Shown: positions 42,794 through 56,500 of the stretch, in pieces | How positions within the stretch are numbered: the stretch's first letter is position 1 | Layout of the letters: each line of letters starts with the position of its first letter | Notes under the pieces: model-generated | Databases searched by the model: none | Told to the model about the DNA's origin: nothing | Seen by the model: the letters and a program-made list of their open reading frames with translations, nothing else | Source of the DNA: Sophora flavescens | Taxonomy: Eukaryota; Streptophyta; Magnoliopsida; Fabales; Fabaceae | Length of the DNA stretch: 64,000 nucleotides | Assembly: GCA_030762895.1 (NCBI GenBank) | Contig: CM061064.1 | Span: 237,862,586-237,926,585 of the forward strand | Direction: 5' to 3' | Made by a program: the position numbers and the translations under genes

Positions 42794-45700
42794 CTACAGA
42801 AAGTGATGTCTTGGTCTTGTCATAGCTTTAGTAAAGATGTCAGCCACTTGAAGATTTGTGGATATATAAGGTATAGAAATGACTTGGCTGTCTAATGCTT
42901 CCCGGATATAATGGCAGTCAACTTCAATGTATTTAGTGCATTCATGAAACACCGTATTGGCAGTAATCTGAATAGCACTTGTATTATCTGCATGAAGAGA
43001 TGTAGAAGTAGTCTGTGAATAGCCAAGCTCCGCTAAAAGACTTCGAAGCCAAACAATTTTAGAACAAGATGAGGACATTGCACGATATTCAGCCTCAGTA
43101 GAGGATTTTGAAACACGATCTTGTTTTTTACATTTCCAAGAAATGAAGGCATCACCTAGAAACATACACCACCCCGTAGTAGATCGACGAGTATTAGTGC
43201 AACCCGCCCAATCAGCATCACAGTATGCTGTCAACTGTAGAAAAAAGTTAGTGGGGAAAAATAATCCATGAGTAGGGGAGCCAAGTAAATACCGAATAAT
43301 GCGATGAACAGCGGCTAGATGAAGATGCCTAGGAGAATACATAAACTGACTAACTTGATGAACTGAGTAGGCAATATCAGGTCTAGTTGTAGTCAAGTAG
43401 ATAAGACTTCCCACTAGCCTCCTATATAGAGTAGGGTCATCAAGAAGTTCTCCCTCATCCTTCCGATACTTGACATTCACTTCCATAGGAGTTTCAACAG
43501 AAGTGCTGCCCTTCAAACCAGTCAATTTAATAAGATCTCGAATATACTTTTGCTGATTTAAAAATATACCATTAGATTGATAATTAATCTCCAATCCCAA
43601 GAAATAGGTGAGTTGTCCAAGATCTTTCACGTGAAAGGTTTTATGTAGAATCTCTTAAAGCTACGAAATCAATTTACTATACGTACCAGTAATAACTATA
43701 TTATCTACATAGACCAAAATGATCACTATGCTTGTGGCATATTTGTGAAAGAAGAATGAATGATCATACTGACTTTGTAGAAAAGAAAAGTTAAGAAGTG
43801 TACTGGAAAACTTCTCAAACCAAGCCCGAGGGGCTTGTTTCAACCCATACAAAGAACGATTGAGCTTACAAACATCGGAAGGAGAAGTAGTAGCCATACC
43901 GGAGGGAAGCTTCATGTAAATGTCTTCTTCAAGGTCACCATGGTGAAAGGCATTCTTCACATCCATTTAATGTAAAGGCCAAGAGTGAGAAGCTGCAATG
44001 GCAATAATAGTTCGAACTATTATCATTTTGGAAACCGGAGCAAACGTCTCCTCATAATCAATCCCATATTCTTGTCTGTTACCAAGGGCTACAAGGCGAG
44101 CTTTGTAGCGGTCCAAAGAGCCAACAAAGCACAGTTTGACATAGAAAACCCACTTACTCCCAATAGGTTTAATAGTTGGTGGACAAGGAACAATGTCCCA
44201 GGTATGATTTTCCTCAAGGGCTTGAAGTTCTTCTTGGATTACTTTTTTCCAGCAATCATGTTCCATAGCCTATTTATAACAATAAGGAATGGAAATAAAA
44301 GACAAACTAGCCGAAAGAGATATTGGTGAAAAGAAACCATACCAATCAGGGGGTTTAGAAGGCCTCGTAGACCATCAAGGTTGTTGATTATTTGGGATAG
44401 AATCAGGTGTCGGGGTAGAATCTTGAAGAGGTCTAGAGTCGCGAAGACGATGTCTCTTATACATGATTCCAGGCTTGAACCTTTCCGCAAGTGAAAGAGA
44501 ATCCGAGAAGTGATGCATAAGACATGTTGGAGAAGATGATGGTTCAGCATAAGAAGCAAAAAAATATTGATATTCAAAGAAAACCACATTCCTGTAAATT
44601 CGTATACGACGAGCATGTGGATCATAACAGACATAACCTTTTTGAGATATAGCATAGACTAGGAAAGCACACTTAACAGATTGAGCAGTTAGTTTATGAT
44701 GTTCATGGGCAGGAAGATCCACAAAACAAACACAACCAAAGGTTCGAATATCAAAGTATGAAGGAGAGTGACCAAACAACTTAAAGAAAGGAGAAACATT
44801 GTGTAATGTGGGAGAAGGCAAGCGATTTATCAAGTATACTGCAGTAGAGAGTGCTTCACACCAAAAACGAGGAGGGACAAAAGATTCAAGTAAAAGAGTT
44901 CTTACCATATCTAAAAGATAGTGATTCTTTCATTCAGCAACACCATTTTGTTGTGGGGTCGAAGGACAAGAATGTTGGGAAATAATCCCCTTTTGCTGAA
45001 GAAAATTTTGAAACTCATTAGACATGTATTCACCTCCAGAATCATATCGCAATTTTTTTACCGTAGGAGATAATTGGTTCTCAATAAATGCAATGAAGCG
45101 CTTGAAGACTACAAAAACTTCTGCCTTAGATCGAAGGAAATACAGCCAAGTAAAGCGACTGTAGTCATCTATGAATGTAACAAAGTATTTATAATGTGCA
45201 TGGGAAATGACTGGTGTGACACCCCAAATATCACTATGGATAACATCAAAACATTTAGTTGCATGGGATGCATTATTGGGAAAAGGAAGAACTTTACTTT
45301 TCCAAGTTTGCATGTGGTACAATCAGATGGACTATCAAGAGAATCAAAATTTTTATTGCCCAACAAACCAGATTTTAGCAAAGTCCTGAGTACATGTGAG
45401 TTTGGGTGGCCTAGATGATTATGCCACACTTGATTTTCATGTCTAACACTAATACATGCGAGAGACGACAAAGGAAAAGAAAAACAACTAGTGGAAGGAG
45501 AAACGTGTAGAGGAAAGAGTCGTCCCACTTTAGGCCCCCTCTCAATTATCTTCCTGGACACCTGATCCTGTACAACACAACCATCACGAGAAAATTTGAC
45601 ATTACAATTCTTATCAACCAATTGACTAACAGAAATAAGATTTGTGGAGAGACCAGGAGATACAAAAATATCAGTAAAAACTTTAGATATATCACCAATA

Positions 45701-46818
45701 GCACTAATAGTAGAGAATTTCCATCTGCTGTGTGAATTTTCTGGTGACCATCATATTGTCTTACATTGGTCAAAGGGGCAGTGATGTTGGTCATGTGATT
45801 TGAAGCTCCAGAATCAATGTCCCAAGGTCCAGATTTAAAATTAGAATTACCTGAGAGTCCAAAAGCAGAAAATGCAGATAATATCATCTGCTGTACCATT
45901 TCAGGAGTGAGTGCATTTGTGTTTGTAAGAATTGAGGTTGAAGCGGGTGTCGAAGCAGAACTGGAGGCACCAACAGAAGTATGGAAAGCAGCTCATTTCT
46001 TCCTTTCTGGCCGAATATGGCAGAATGATATGATATGTCCTTGCTGCTTGCAATAGTTTCAAAATTTCTATGGACAATCTTTTGCAATATGGCCAAGTCT
46101 TTTACAGTTATAGCATTCCACAACCCACATATTTTTGCTCTTGTATCGACCTTGTGCAGCATAAGCCACATCACCATGAGTACTAATGTTAGCTTCATGT
46201 TCCATTGCTGCTTGAGTAACCATGCACTGCTCTTCTCGAAGAAGTTCACTCAAGCAAGTGTCCAAAGAAGGTATAGGAACTCGGTTCATCAGACTAGATC
46301 GAACAGTCTCAAATTGAGATCACAGTTTCATCAAGAACTGGTCTCTTTTGCTGGTTTCGTGAACTTTTTGAACAGCAGACAGTGCCTCTGCAGGGACCTC
46401 AGTAGCAATGATGTCAGAATATTCGGACCACAATATTTGAAAACCTGAATAATATTCCGCAATTGAGAGACTCCTTTGTGTAAAATTCCCCAACTCATAC
46501 TCTAGCTGAAATATCCTTGCTGCGTTATCTTGATTATACACCTTTTTCATTTAATCCCACATCTCCTTGGCAATCTTGTCTGGCCTTAGATTGAGAACCA
46601 AATGTGATTCAACTAAGCTTATTATCCAGCTCATGACACGTGCATCCTTGATTTCCCACTTAGCTAATTTCTCTGCATCTTTAGGTGCTGGATCAGTGCC
46701 ATCAATATGGCCCCATCATTCTTTTCCTTTGACAAATATTTTGAACTGGAACTCCCAGGCAGAGTAGTTTTTTCTAGTAAAGCGAACACGAAGTGATTCT
46801 GAGTTATCACCATCCATG
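42794..46818 (-). pseudogene. Copia gag-pol, broken
   Basis: From 46818 on the minus strand: gag (MDGDNSESLRVRFTRKNYSA; later ARIFQLEYELGNF), knuckle CYNCKRLGHIAKDC at about 46120-46070, and protease with DIDSGASNHMTN at about 45820. Integrase follows with the HxxxH-type NHLGHPNSH and CTTCKLGK (about 45430-45290), FVTFIDDYSRF (about 45180), DSGGEYMSNEF (about 45030) and QQNGVAE. Reverse transcriptase has DVKNAFHHGDLEEDIY (about 43965) and YVDNIVITG (about 43695; the usual catalytic YVDD has Asn for the second Asp). RNase H has DADWAGCTNTRRST, SSTEAEYRAM and DNTSAIQI, ending DIFTKAMTRPRHHF at 42794. At least six stops or frameshifts separate these pieces. Confidence 0.88.
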
Positions 46819-46924
46819 ATTACAAGACAGAGACACAAAAGAACAGTGAACACGAAGACAAGAAAGCTACCAAGATCACCAAGAGCAAGAACACAAGTGC
46901 AAAAGGATTGACCACGGTCCACCA

Positions 46925-47391
46925 TGTTAAATATGCTTGGATCTCACTCCCAAAAGCTAGCTCAAAGGATGAGGGTGCCCAAGCATATATAAGCATTGCA
47001 CAGCCCAAGAACCTTGGCAATGTGGGACACAAATGCAACTTCAATACCCACCCTCACGGGCAACGTGGGCCTGGGTCCAATTCCCACATTGCCTGCAAAA
47101 TCTAGCTTTGATACCATGTCAAAGATCATAAGTTGGCATGATAAGATTCAAGAAGAATGCTTTGGAAAACTGTACGGCTCTATGTGGACTTTCCTTCTTA
47201 AATAGACAGTGATCAAATCATTTACAATTACATGAGATATTATAGGAGATTTTGTCCTAGAGTTTAACCTAGAATATTCTGACAGTTACATTCTATTTAA
47301 TATGGCAGCTATAACCTATATACAAATAATAAACACAATAAACATGTGACAAAATAGTGGTAATTAATAATGGTTCCAGCTGGCATTAACA
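46925..47391 (-). repeat. 5' LTR of the copia element
   Basis: 467 bp, perfect 6-bp inverted ends TGTTAA/TTAACA, next to the duplicated target ATTGA. It carries an internal TGGTATCAAAG-like stretch (minus strand) at about 47106-47116. Confidence 0.85.
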
Positions 47392-48169
47392 ATTGAGACC
47401 ATAGAACAAACTGCTGAAGAATCTCTATCTATCAAATATCTCAAAAGATCTAGAATGCAGCTAAGCATTACTACAGGTTTGAGTTTAAAGGATTTGAAGG
47501 ATGGGTGTACATGTGGGATCCCAAATTATAAGTTGTCAGCCTGTGCTCATCTTTACCTCAGTGTGGTATATATGATACACACAAAAATTAAGGTGTCAGT
47601 AAAGCATCTCTGGCAATTGTTTTGTGATTCACCTTTTCAGGCAAGGACAATATTGTTGCCTGAACTGTGGGAGCAACTATTTGCTCCACAACTTTCCCAT
47701 TTGAAGGTGTGGTACAACAAGGAAGCTAAAATCCTAGTAGATGCGCCAAACAAAGCAAGAAAGCTAAAGCTTCTTAAGAAGGTGTATAATGAACATTTGG
47801 ATTCTGGAACTCATATATTCGTTGTATACTACAAAGATTGGCTCACTGAAGGAGTAGAATCATTCCATCAATATCTGTTACTGAAAATCAATAGGTAAGT
47901 TCACTTGGTTATTCTTCAGAGTCTGCCCTCTCCACTGATCCATTCTCAAAACAGTCAATGGTCAGCAAGAAACTATATGATTCTGTCTTCAGTAGCTTGA
48001 GTAAACTTGGTGTTCATGAAGCCGAAGATAATAATGATGAAGATAACCAAGAAAATTTTGTGACGGGCTCTTATGTTTCAACTATTGTTAAACAAACATT
48101 AATAGTTAAATTTACAGATCAAGCTATTGAAGACTTCACTTCAAGTGTACCAGTTGATGCATTCCATCC
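47392..48169 (+). pseudogene. LIN-type E3 ligase pseudogene, block 2
   Basis: Reading resumes with ETIEQTAEESLSIKYLK and stays open for most of 47455-47898: KLSACAHLYLSVVYMIH, FCDSPFQARTILLPELWEQL, KLKLLKKVYNEHLDSGTH, YYKDWLTEGVE. These are hallmark motifs of the LIN N-terminal region. A stop at 47896-47898, at a likely splice site (AATAGGTAAGT), is followed by a further exon-like frame 47958-48169 (MVSKKLYDSVFSSLSKLG, IEDFTSSVPVDAFHP). CATCC at 48165-48169 abuts the solo LTR. Confidence 0.85.
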
Positions 48170-48280
48170 TGAGACGCCCCGACGTCCCATTAAAGAAAAG
48201 CAAAAATATTAAGACCTAATTTTGTTATTGTCGTTAAGCGAGTACATTAAAACAACGAAAAATTTAAAACTTAAATATAT

Positions 48281-48432
48281 ACATAACATACATACATACA
48301 TAACATACATACATACATACATACATACATACATACATACATACATACATACATACATACATACATACATACATACATACATACATACATACATACATAC
48401 ATACATACATAAATACATACATACATACATAA
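48281..48432. repeat. (CATA)n microsatellite
   Basis: About 150 bp of nearly pure CATA units near the LTR start. Open frames across it are artefacts. Confidence 0.97.
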
Positions 48433-49616
48433 CATATACACCTCAAGTCCTGATACAGTACAGTAGAGGGAATCCCATCAGTCAGATCCCAAAATGTATA
48501 AACCGATAATCAAACAGAAGATAAAAACAACATCCTAAAGGGACAAGACGCGTTGGCCATAGACTCTATACTCAACTATGAGGATCCACTGCTAGTCCTC
48601 CAATGTCTGCCTCATTCGAGGTCCCATCAAGCTCCTCCATAGCTGGCTCCCCCGTAGGATCTTCTCATCACAATCACAAAAAGAAACATATGCAATATAG
48701 AGAAGACAAGGATAAGAAACCATATAAATCAAACGTGGGAAGGGTTTAGCAACATTTAATTAAATAACAGCACACTAAACATCCACATCCAGGATCTTTC
48801 CTCTACCCTCCATCATGATGCAATGCAAATATTGTATGAATATCTCCTCAGGTATCGGCCATATCCGGATATCACAACAATATAATCGACACGTCCCAGA
48901 GTCCTCAGTGCACACCCTCGTCCGGGGATGGAGAGTGCCCAAACAAAGCAATGGCACTATAGCCACATAACCCAGTGCACACCTATGGACCACAATCTAG
49001 GATGCTCATGCAATGCATGAACTATAGTTGCGACTAAAAATGAAATCATCTCTGGACGGTCCGCCGTTAGCCTATCCCCAGGAATTCTCCCTCCGAGGCA
49101 TAGACCCCACTCGACCATGTTTCAAGTCCCTCATATCACAGACCATGTTTCAGGTCACCCCCTAGTGCCCTAACCGCTCATCATAATCTCATAGATAACC
49201 TCAAAATAATCTCATCTCATCAATCTCATCCTCATGTCACGATAATCATCTTGGTTAGGCACTACTATCACATATCATATGCAATTCCCAATACATCCCC
49301 ATGTCTCAACATAACTTGTAACTTACTCAACCTCTAAGCGCAATCATAACACTCATCATATCATCACAATCATCATCATGTTATCCAAAATCATCATGTC
49401 ATAATATCATTTCCAAATAATAAATACCAAAATATAATAATAATAATAATAAGTATAAACACTTTCAAAATTAATTACAACACTCATGACATCATACATC
49501 AAGTACCAAGTTCAAATCAACCAGTCAAACATGCAATCATCACATAATAAAATAATATAGATCTATACAGCGTAACAATGATAAACACACAATTTCTATA
49601 TCATCATCGGTACCAC

Positions 49617-49910
49617 CACTAGTGCAGAAAAAGGATTCCACATCGGTTATTTTTGGCTGTTCACATCGGTTTTCAAACTGATGTTGAAAAGACCGATGTG
49701 GTTTATTACCACTTTACACATCGGTTTTGAAACCGATGTGGAAAGTTCAGTTGTCAATTTGTAACCTATTGGAAATATCACTTTCCACATCGGTTTTATT
49801 GAAAACCGATGTGGAAATTTCACTTTCCACATCGGTTTTCTGTAAAACCGATGTGAAATTTGAAATTTCCACATCGGTTTTTTTAAAACCGATGTGTAAA
49901 GTCTAATTTT
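49617..49910. repeat. Left terminal and subterminal repeats of the CACTA element
   Basis: Terminal CACTAGTGCAG, then about ten copies of CACATCGGTTT or AAACCGATGTG in alternating orientation. In the En/Spm family such motifs bind the element's own protein. Confidence 0.9.
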
Positions 49911-50215
49911 TTTTTTGCAACTGTTATTTAAATTTCTATCATTCCTTTCCCCTGTTTCAGTAATAATGCAGATCAATACCAGAATAACATACTCTAAATA
50001 TTCTCAACAATCATTTTTGTACAACAAAAACACAATTAGTATATATATACTGAATTTATTACTAACAGTACATATGTACGTTCAATTACATTCAGACAAC
50101 AAAGATAATTAGAAACCAAAAAGCTACATGATATATTATATATTGCATATCAAAATACATATGATCAGTCAAAAGTACACTATAGCCAGTACATGATAAG
50201 TTTTTAAACTAGCTA

Positions 50216-50220
<5 letters not shown>

Positions 50221-50275
<55 letters not shown>
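50221..50275. repeat. (AT)n microsatellite
   Basis: About 27 AT units just downstream of the second CACTA gene. Confidence 0.97.
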
Positions 50276-50277
<2 letters not shown>

Positions 50278-50281
50278 AACT

Positions 50282-53200
50282 ATGGTTGGTACACTTCAAG
50301 AAAGAAAGTTGCCCAACTCCTCCTTATGCTGTTGATGTCGGAATCAGATAATGGAGTTGGATTGTTGAATATCTGCAAGTTTAATTGGACAAAAGATTAT
50401 ATCTTTTAAGTAATTAATAAACTAACATAAAACATATAACGAATCTATAACCGTTACTTCTAATTGATATCAATTAACATTTTACCTCTTGCCATCTTTC
50501 AGTGATCCTGGAGGAGATAATTTCCAACATCCACTGCATCACATAGTATCAACATTCCCATGATCCATGTTGTGTATGTGACTACGTACAAATGGAACCC
50601 AATTAGAATATGAGGAATTAAATTAAATAGAAATCAATAATTATACCCACTGCATTTGATGCATTTGTACTAATAAATATCTTACCCTAGGAATAATCCA
50701 TTTGATAGGCCGACGCCTTTCACCATGCAACATGTGGCTTGCATTAATACAACTATCATGACAAAATAAACATTAATTAAAGTATATCTATATAGATTTC
50801 AGATAATTAAAACAACTGCATTACTGATTATAAAGTATGTTAATGCTTACGTTTCGATGATCGTCTGTAGTTCATTCTCTAACTTATTTCCAATTGAGCA
50901 GAAGAAGACCACGATGTTCATCCTAGGGTACAAGATCAACAGTTGCCAATGCTGGCTGTATTTGCGGAACAGTTAGTGAATAAGTCATATATAGTTATAA
51001 TTAAATAACAGGTACTTATTGAGATAAGGCGCAAGGTAGAATTGATGATCGTCTCGGGCAAGTATATCACGTATGGTGATGACCCGGTCTTCTGATGCTA
51101 GGAGAACATCACCCTGAATGAACATGGGGTCAATGAATCCATAAAGGGCAAGGTTACCCTGATCAACTAACATACGATGCAGATACCTAATATATTGAAA
51201 AAACATGTTAATTATCATAGTATTTAAAAATTAATTATTTAACTTATAAATAAAATGTACTTACGTGCACCATAACGATAGGTGTGCAGAACTAGCCATT
51301 TCTTTATTGAGTACAATCTCCATAAGTTCCTTCTTTGGAATATACAGTTCATCACCTGGGCTGGCATCATGTTCCAACCTCACCAAAGCTGCGTCATTCT
51401 CCATGGTGACAACCTGTATAGCCAGAAGTTTAAAAACATCACCAGGTGCCCCTTTGTCGATCCCCTAAAAAACAAAGATATATATTAGTAATCACAGATA
51501 ATGAAGTTATTTCATTGGTAATTAATTAAATGGTCAAATGAATACCTTGGTTGGAGCAGACATCTTTGGTCTTCCTGGATCCGACCTTTTAGGAAGAATA
51601 TGATCATTTCCAACATCCTATAACGAATAAAAATAAAGCATTATCTTTAAACAATAATAAATAATTTCAACTATGAATATAGAAAAACACAACTAACTGA
51701 ATACCTCAGATGCAACAATAAAGCTGACCAATCTTCTTGGCCAGAGGATGAAGTTACCGGGGGCCTGACCCACTGTTTGAACCTCCTCAGTGGGCACAGG
51801 GACTCGAGCATCAGCATCTCAAATAATCTCAACAACGACCCTCAGTTGATCATCCGGTAATAACCGATGGTGTATGGTATTACCTAAGTTATTATGTGCC
51901 CTCCCCAATGCCACTAAGCGGCGATCATGATGATCATCAACATACAACTCACACCTATTAGTGCCGTCATCATCATCGTCATCATCATCGTCATCATCAT
52001 CATCACAACCATCATCATTTTCAGGCTGATGAGGAGGATCACATGAGCCCTTAGTGCTCACATGGACAGAGGGTTGGACACCGGTTGTCATCTGCTGGGA
52101 CATAGAAGTCAATATTGCCATCTGCTGGGCAAATTGCTCGGCCATCTCTTGACTAAGCTCAGCTGCAATCTCCTCTTTTAACCGTGCTCTATCTGCACCA
52201 ACATCCCTGTGGGATTGGTGTGAAGATGTACCATGGTATTGGCGAATGCCGACACCCCATCCAACACCAATGACATGGCCCGAATGGTCTGGTTTACCGA
52301 TGGCAGCAACTAAGATATCATCTCGTCCTCTAGGAACAAAGGTTCCTTGGGTTACCTGCTCGTCCAAGGTATCCTATCACATATAAAATATCAGGTCACA
52401 TTACAATTCGGTAACAATCTTAAAATGATAATTACAATTCAAACTATACTTACAATCTTCTCAGTTACTTGGCGGGCCTCCTCAGATGTATATTGTCCCG
52501 TTTTCTTTGTTAGGCCCTCTTCCATTTACGATGGCGTGGGGGTGGAGGTGGATCAACAACCTCTGGACGATTTTCAGCGTTAGGATCCGCCTGAGATGCT
52601 TCTTCCTGACGTGCTTTCTTTTCTTCTTCCACCATTATCTGACCAAGCTTTTTATATCCCCCACGAGACATGACATGGGGGTAGACATTCTTGCTTTGGT
52701 TCAACTGCCCCTTTTTCCTCTTCTCTTGTTATAAATGGAAGACAATTAAATTACATAAGTAAATAAAATTAATGAAATTACATAAATTTAGAGACAAATC
52801 AAATAAGTTAACTTGAAAGCCGGGATCATGTCGGCTCTGAACAAAGCGATCCCACGTCGCCTGGTCAAGAAACGGGTACACCTCAAGTGGGTTCTTTTCA
52901 CATGTTGGATTGAATACATAGTATCTGCCCGGGTCGACCTTAAAAGCCCTTAACGCTCACCAGCATACTTTAACAAACGCTTCTTCATAACCATCGTATC
53001 CGGTGTGTTAAAGGTGAGCTGCATTAAGACCAAAAGAATCAACAAATTACTGTATGATATTAGTAAGATTAAAATAAAGTAGATACAGACAAACACGACG
53101 TAAAATTATAGATACCAGAATACTCTCCCATATCTGATCCTTCACGTCCGCCGGTACATCTTTCCAATTATCAATGAGTATACTTGGCCTGCTCCTAGCA

Positions 53201-53400
53201 AGGGAAGCCACAAAACTGTTAAATTGCTCTGCCATTGGCCCAATAGGATTGAGGTTATTATCAAATTCTATTCTCATCCTTTGATTTGAACCACGGTTGG
53301 CAGTCAAATTCCTCATTCATGTGGCACGTCTACCCTTTCTACCCGTAGACAGGGTCTCCGACCCGCTGCATGAAGGAGGGATATCCTCACGATCAGCCAT
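50282..53400 (-). pseudogene. CACTA second gene: plant transposase (PTTA/En/Spm) with Ulp1-like C-terminus
   Basis: From the ATG at 53400 (MADREDIPPSCSGSETL) a TGA interrupts near 53318. Exons continue with RIEFDNNLNPIGPMAEQFNS and WKDVPADVKDQIW (about 53300-53115), then FLDQATWDRFVQSRHDPGF (about 52870-52815) and NQSKNVYPHVMSRGGYKKLG (52700-52640). An Asp-run encoded by a microsatellite is at about 51960-52015. The C-terminal part has HWQLLILYPRMNIVVFFCS (about 50970-50880), the His box of Ulp1/C48 cysteine proteases, and W-E-C followed by a TGA (50549-50551) and YYVMQWMLEI. It ends SIRRSWATFFLEVYQP at 50282. The Cys box normally reads E-C-G-Y-Y-V-M. Ulp1-like domains are known in some plant CACTA and Mutator elements. 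The gene is broken by at least two stops. Confidence 0.78.
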
Positions 53401-53556
53401 GTATACCTGTTTAAACAAAAAAAACTTGTTAGTATGTCAGGATAAATATCAAACAAAACATAAATATCGATTAACGTACGTAAACATAACTTATAAATAT
53501 CAACGTAAACATATAATATGCCTTTAAACATAACTCAAACTAAACTTACTTTGTGG

Positions 53557-56500
53557 TCAAATAGTAAAGTTCTCCCATAACCCTTCTTGGTGATCATTAC
53601 GAGTAGCATGTACATAATCCACTTCATTTTCCTCATTGAAATTAGGCACTCGTGTTGAGAAAGAAAGTATCAGAAATATCAAGAGTTGAATCTTGATTTC
53701 CCTCACTACCATTATACATGTTTTTTCCCTGGAGAACCACTGACCACCTGTTGTTAGAAGGATCACGGACATAAAACACTTGTTTTGCTTGGGATGCCAT
53801 GATGAAAGGCTCCTCTTTATTACCTACCTTATTAAGGTCCACCAATTTGAATCCTAACTCGTCGATTTGCACAACATTGTTACTGTCGACCCACTGACAT
53901 TTAAAAACAGGTACTCTAAACTTCGTGTAAACAACCTCCCATATCTATTCAATGATTCCAAAGTATGAACCGGATGCCATAACAGGGTTTTTATCTTTCG
54001 AACTAGAGAAATGCATGGACTCAGCGACGACCATAACCCCACTGTTTTGCATAGTACTTCTGTCATCCTGGGACTTTGTATAGAAGGAAAACTTATTGAT
54101 ATCGTACCCACTCCAGCATATGACATCAAAGTTAGGCCCCTGTGCTAGCCATTTTAATGTATCAGAAGCAATACCATCCTTTGCAATTTTTTCTTTAAAC
54201 CAGTTCAAGAAAGTCTTGTTATGCTTGTTCAAAAACCATTTTTCATTCATTCTAGGGTAAGTTTCATTGATGATGCTTTTATGCTCACATAAGTATGGTT
54301 CAACCTCACAGTGTTATTCAATATATACAAATTTGCTTGAAGCACTTTCTCCCGATCCATGATCTTAACAGTGATACCTCCTGTACCCTTACCATCATAT
54401 CTTCCTTCGTGACGAGACTTCGAAAGCCCTACAGGTTCCGCTTCTAACATGTAGTCTGTACAAAACTCAATAGCTTCTTCTGTAACATACCTTTCAACAA
54501 TAGATGCTTCGGGACAGTGTGGATTTTTCATATATCCTTTCATGATCTTCATGTATCGCTCAACCGGGTACATCCACCTTAAATAAACGGGGCCGCACAA
54601 TCTAATCTCCCTCACTAGATGAACAATCAAATGAACCATGATGTCAAAAAATGAAGGTGGAAAATACATCTCCAATTGGCACAAGATAATGGCTGCCTCA
54701 TTTTCCAAGTCATCCAACTTTTTAGTGTCAATGACCTTGCTACATATAGCATTGAAGAATAAGCATAACCTAGTAATGACATGTCTGACTTTTTTAGGCA
54801 ATATGTCACGAATGGCCACCGGTAGTAGTTGTTGCATCAAGACATGACAATCATGAGACTTTAAGCCAACTAATTTGAGATCTTTCATTGAGACAAGTCT
54901 TCTGATATTTGAAGAGTAACCCTGTGGCACTTTGACTCCCCATAGACATTCACATAAACTTATTTTCTCTTTTTTTGATAAAGTATGACATGCTGGGGGC
55001 AAATAAGTCTTCTTATCCCCCACTTTAAGTGGAGCTAACTAATCTCGTACACCCATCGCAACTAGATCCAAACGAGCATTAACACCATCATTTGTCTTGC
55101 CTTGAATGTTGAGAAGCGTTCCGATTAAACTGTCACACACATTTTTCTCCACATGCATCATATCAATACAATGTCTTACATCAAGCTTGCACCAGTATGG
55201 AAGATCAAAGAAGATCGACCTCTTCTTCCATATTTTCTTCTCGGTAGCCTTCTTCTGGGTCTTCCCATAGATAACATTAGTGTTGTTCACCCATTCATAA
55301 ACTTGCTCTCCAGTCAAGGCCACCGGATCAATTTCCTTCCATGTTGCAGTTGATGGTAACATGTGCCTTCTTCACATATTGGACATGCTTTATGCCCCTT
55401 AACACTATACCCACACAAGTTCCCGTATGCTGGAAAGTCATTGATGGTGCAAAATAACATGGAACGCAATCTGAATGTCTCACGACAATACCCGTCGATC
55501 ACTTCAACGCCTTCATCCCATAACATTCTCAAGTCTTCAATCAAGGGACTTTGATAAACATCAATATCATTTCCTGGCTGTTTAGGACCCGAAATCATCA
55601 TACTTAACATAATGTATTTGCGCTTCATGCACAACCAAGGATACAGGTTGTAAATTACCAGGAGAACAGGCCATGAACTATGAATACTACTTAAGTTTCC
55701 ATATGGATTCATTCCATCGGTAGCAAGTCCAAGCCTGAGGTTTCTGGGCTCATTGCCGAAATCCGGAAACAAACTATCAATTCTCTTCCATTGCAAAGAA
55801 TCGGCCGGATGCCGAAGCTGTCCATCACACTTCCTCTCATCTGCATGCCATCTAATGTTCTTTGCGTCATTTACATTAGCAAACAATCGCTTGAACCGCG
55901 GAATCACGGGAAGATACCATAACACCTTCGCAGGAGGACCTTTGGTGACCACATCACAACTAGAATCACCATCCTTCACTTTGTAGCGTGATACTCCACA
56001 CCTGGGGCACTCGTGCGTCTCTTCAAACTCTTTCCTGTACAATATGCAATCATTGGGGCAAGCGTGTATTTTCTTATACTCCATACCTATCGGACACAAT
56101 ATCTTCTTCGCCTCATAGTTTCGAGATGGCAATGTGTTGCCTTCTGGAAGCATGTCTTTCAACAATTCAAGCAATTCGGTAAAGCTTTTATCGCTCCACC
56201 CATTTCTCGCCTTCACATTGAACAATCTTAACACCGCTGACAACCGTGTGAAATTAGTGCACCCCGGATACAAAGCCACTTCCGCATCACTGCACAAAGT
56301 ATCATACACATGTGTGCGCCGAAAAGACTCTTGCCCAACATCACGGATCATGTCCTCTAGTCCATCGTCCATTTCCACGTCATCAACTTCCTCTCTATCC
56401 GACACCCTCGGCCTGTCTAACGATTCACCATGACATATCCATGTTGTATAACTCTTGCAAATCCCCTCACAAATAAGATGATCACGTATCTCCTCAGCTT

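Larger units (their letters stand above)
40525..47391 (-). mobile_element. Ty1-copia element inserted in the LIN-type gene
   Basis: The ends TGTTAA...TTAACA are flanked by ATTGA at 40520-40524 and 47392-47396. LTR copies are 40525-40986 and 46925-47391. Minus-strand gag, protease, integrase and reverse transcriptase/RNase H lie between 46818 and 42794. A Ty3 fragment (40987-42790) has replaced the polypurine-tract side of the element. Many stops make it inactive. Confidence 0.9.

Noticed and set aside
48209..48509. Open frames of repeated Tyr-Ile-His-Thr or Met-Tyr-Val-Cys
   Set aside because: They are translations of the CATA microsatellite.
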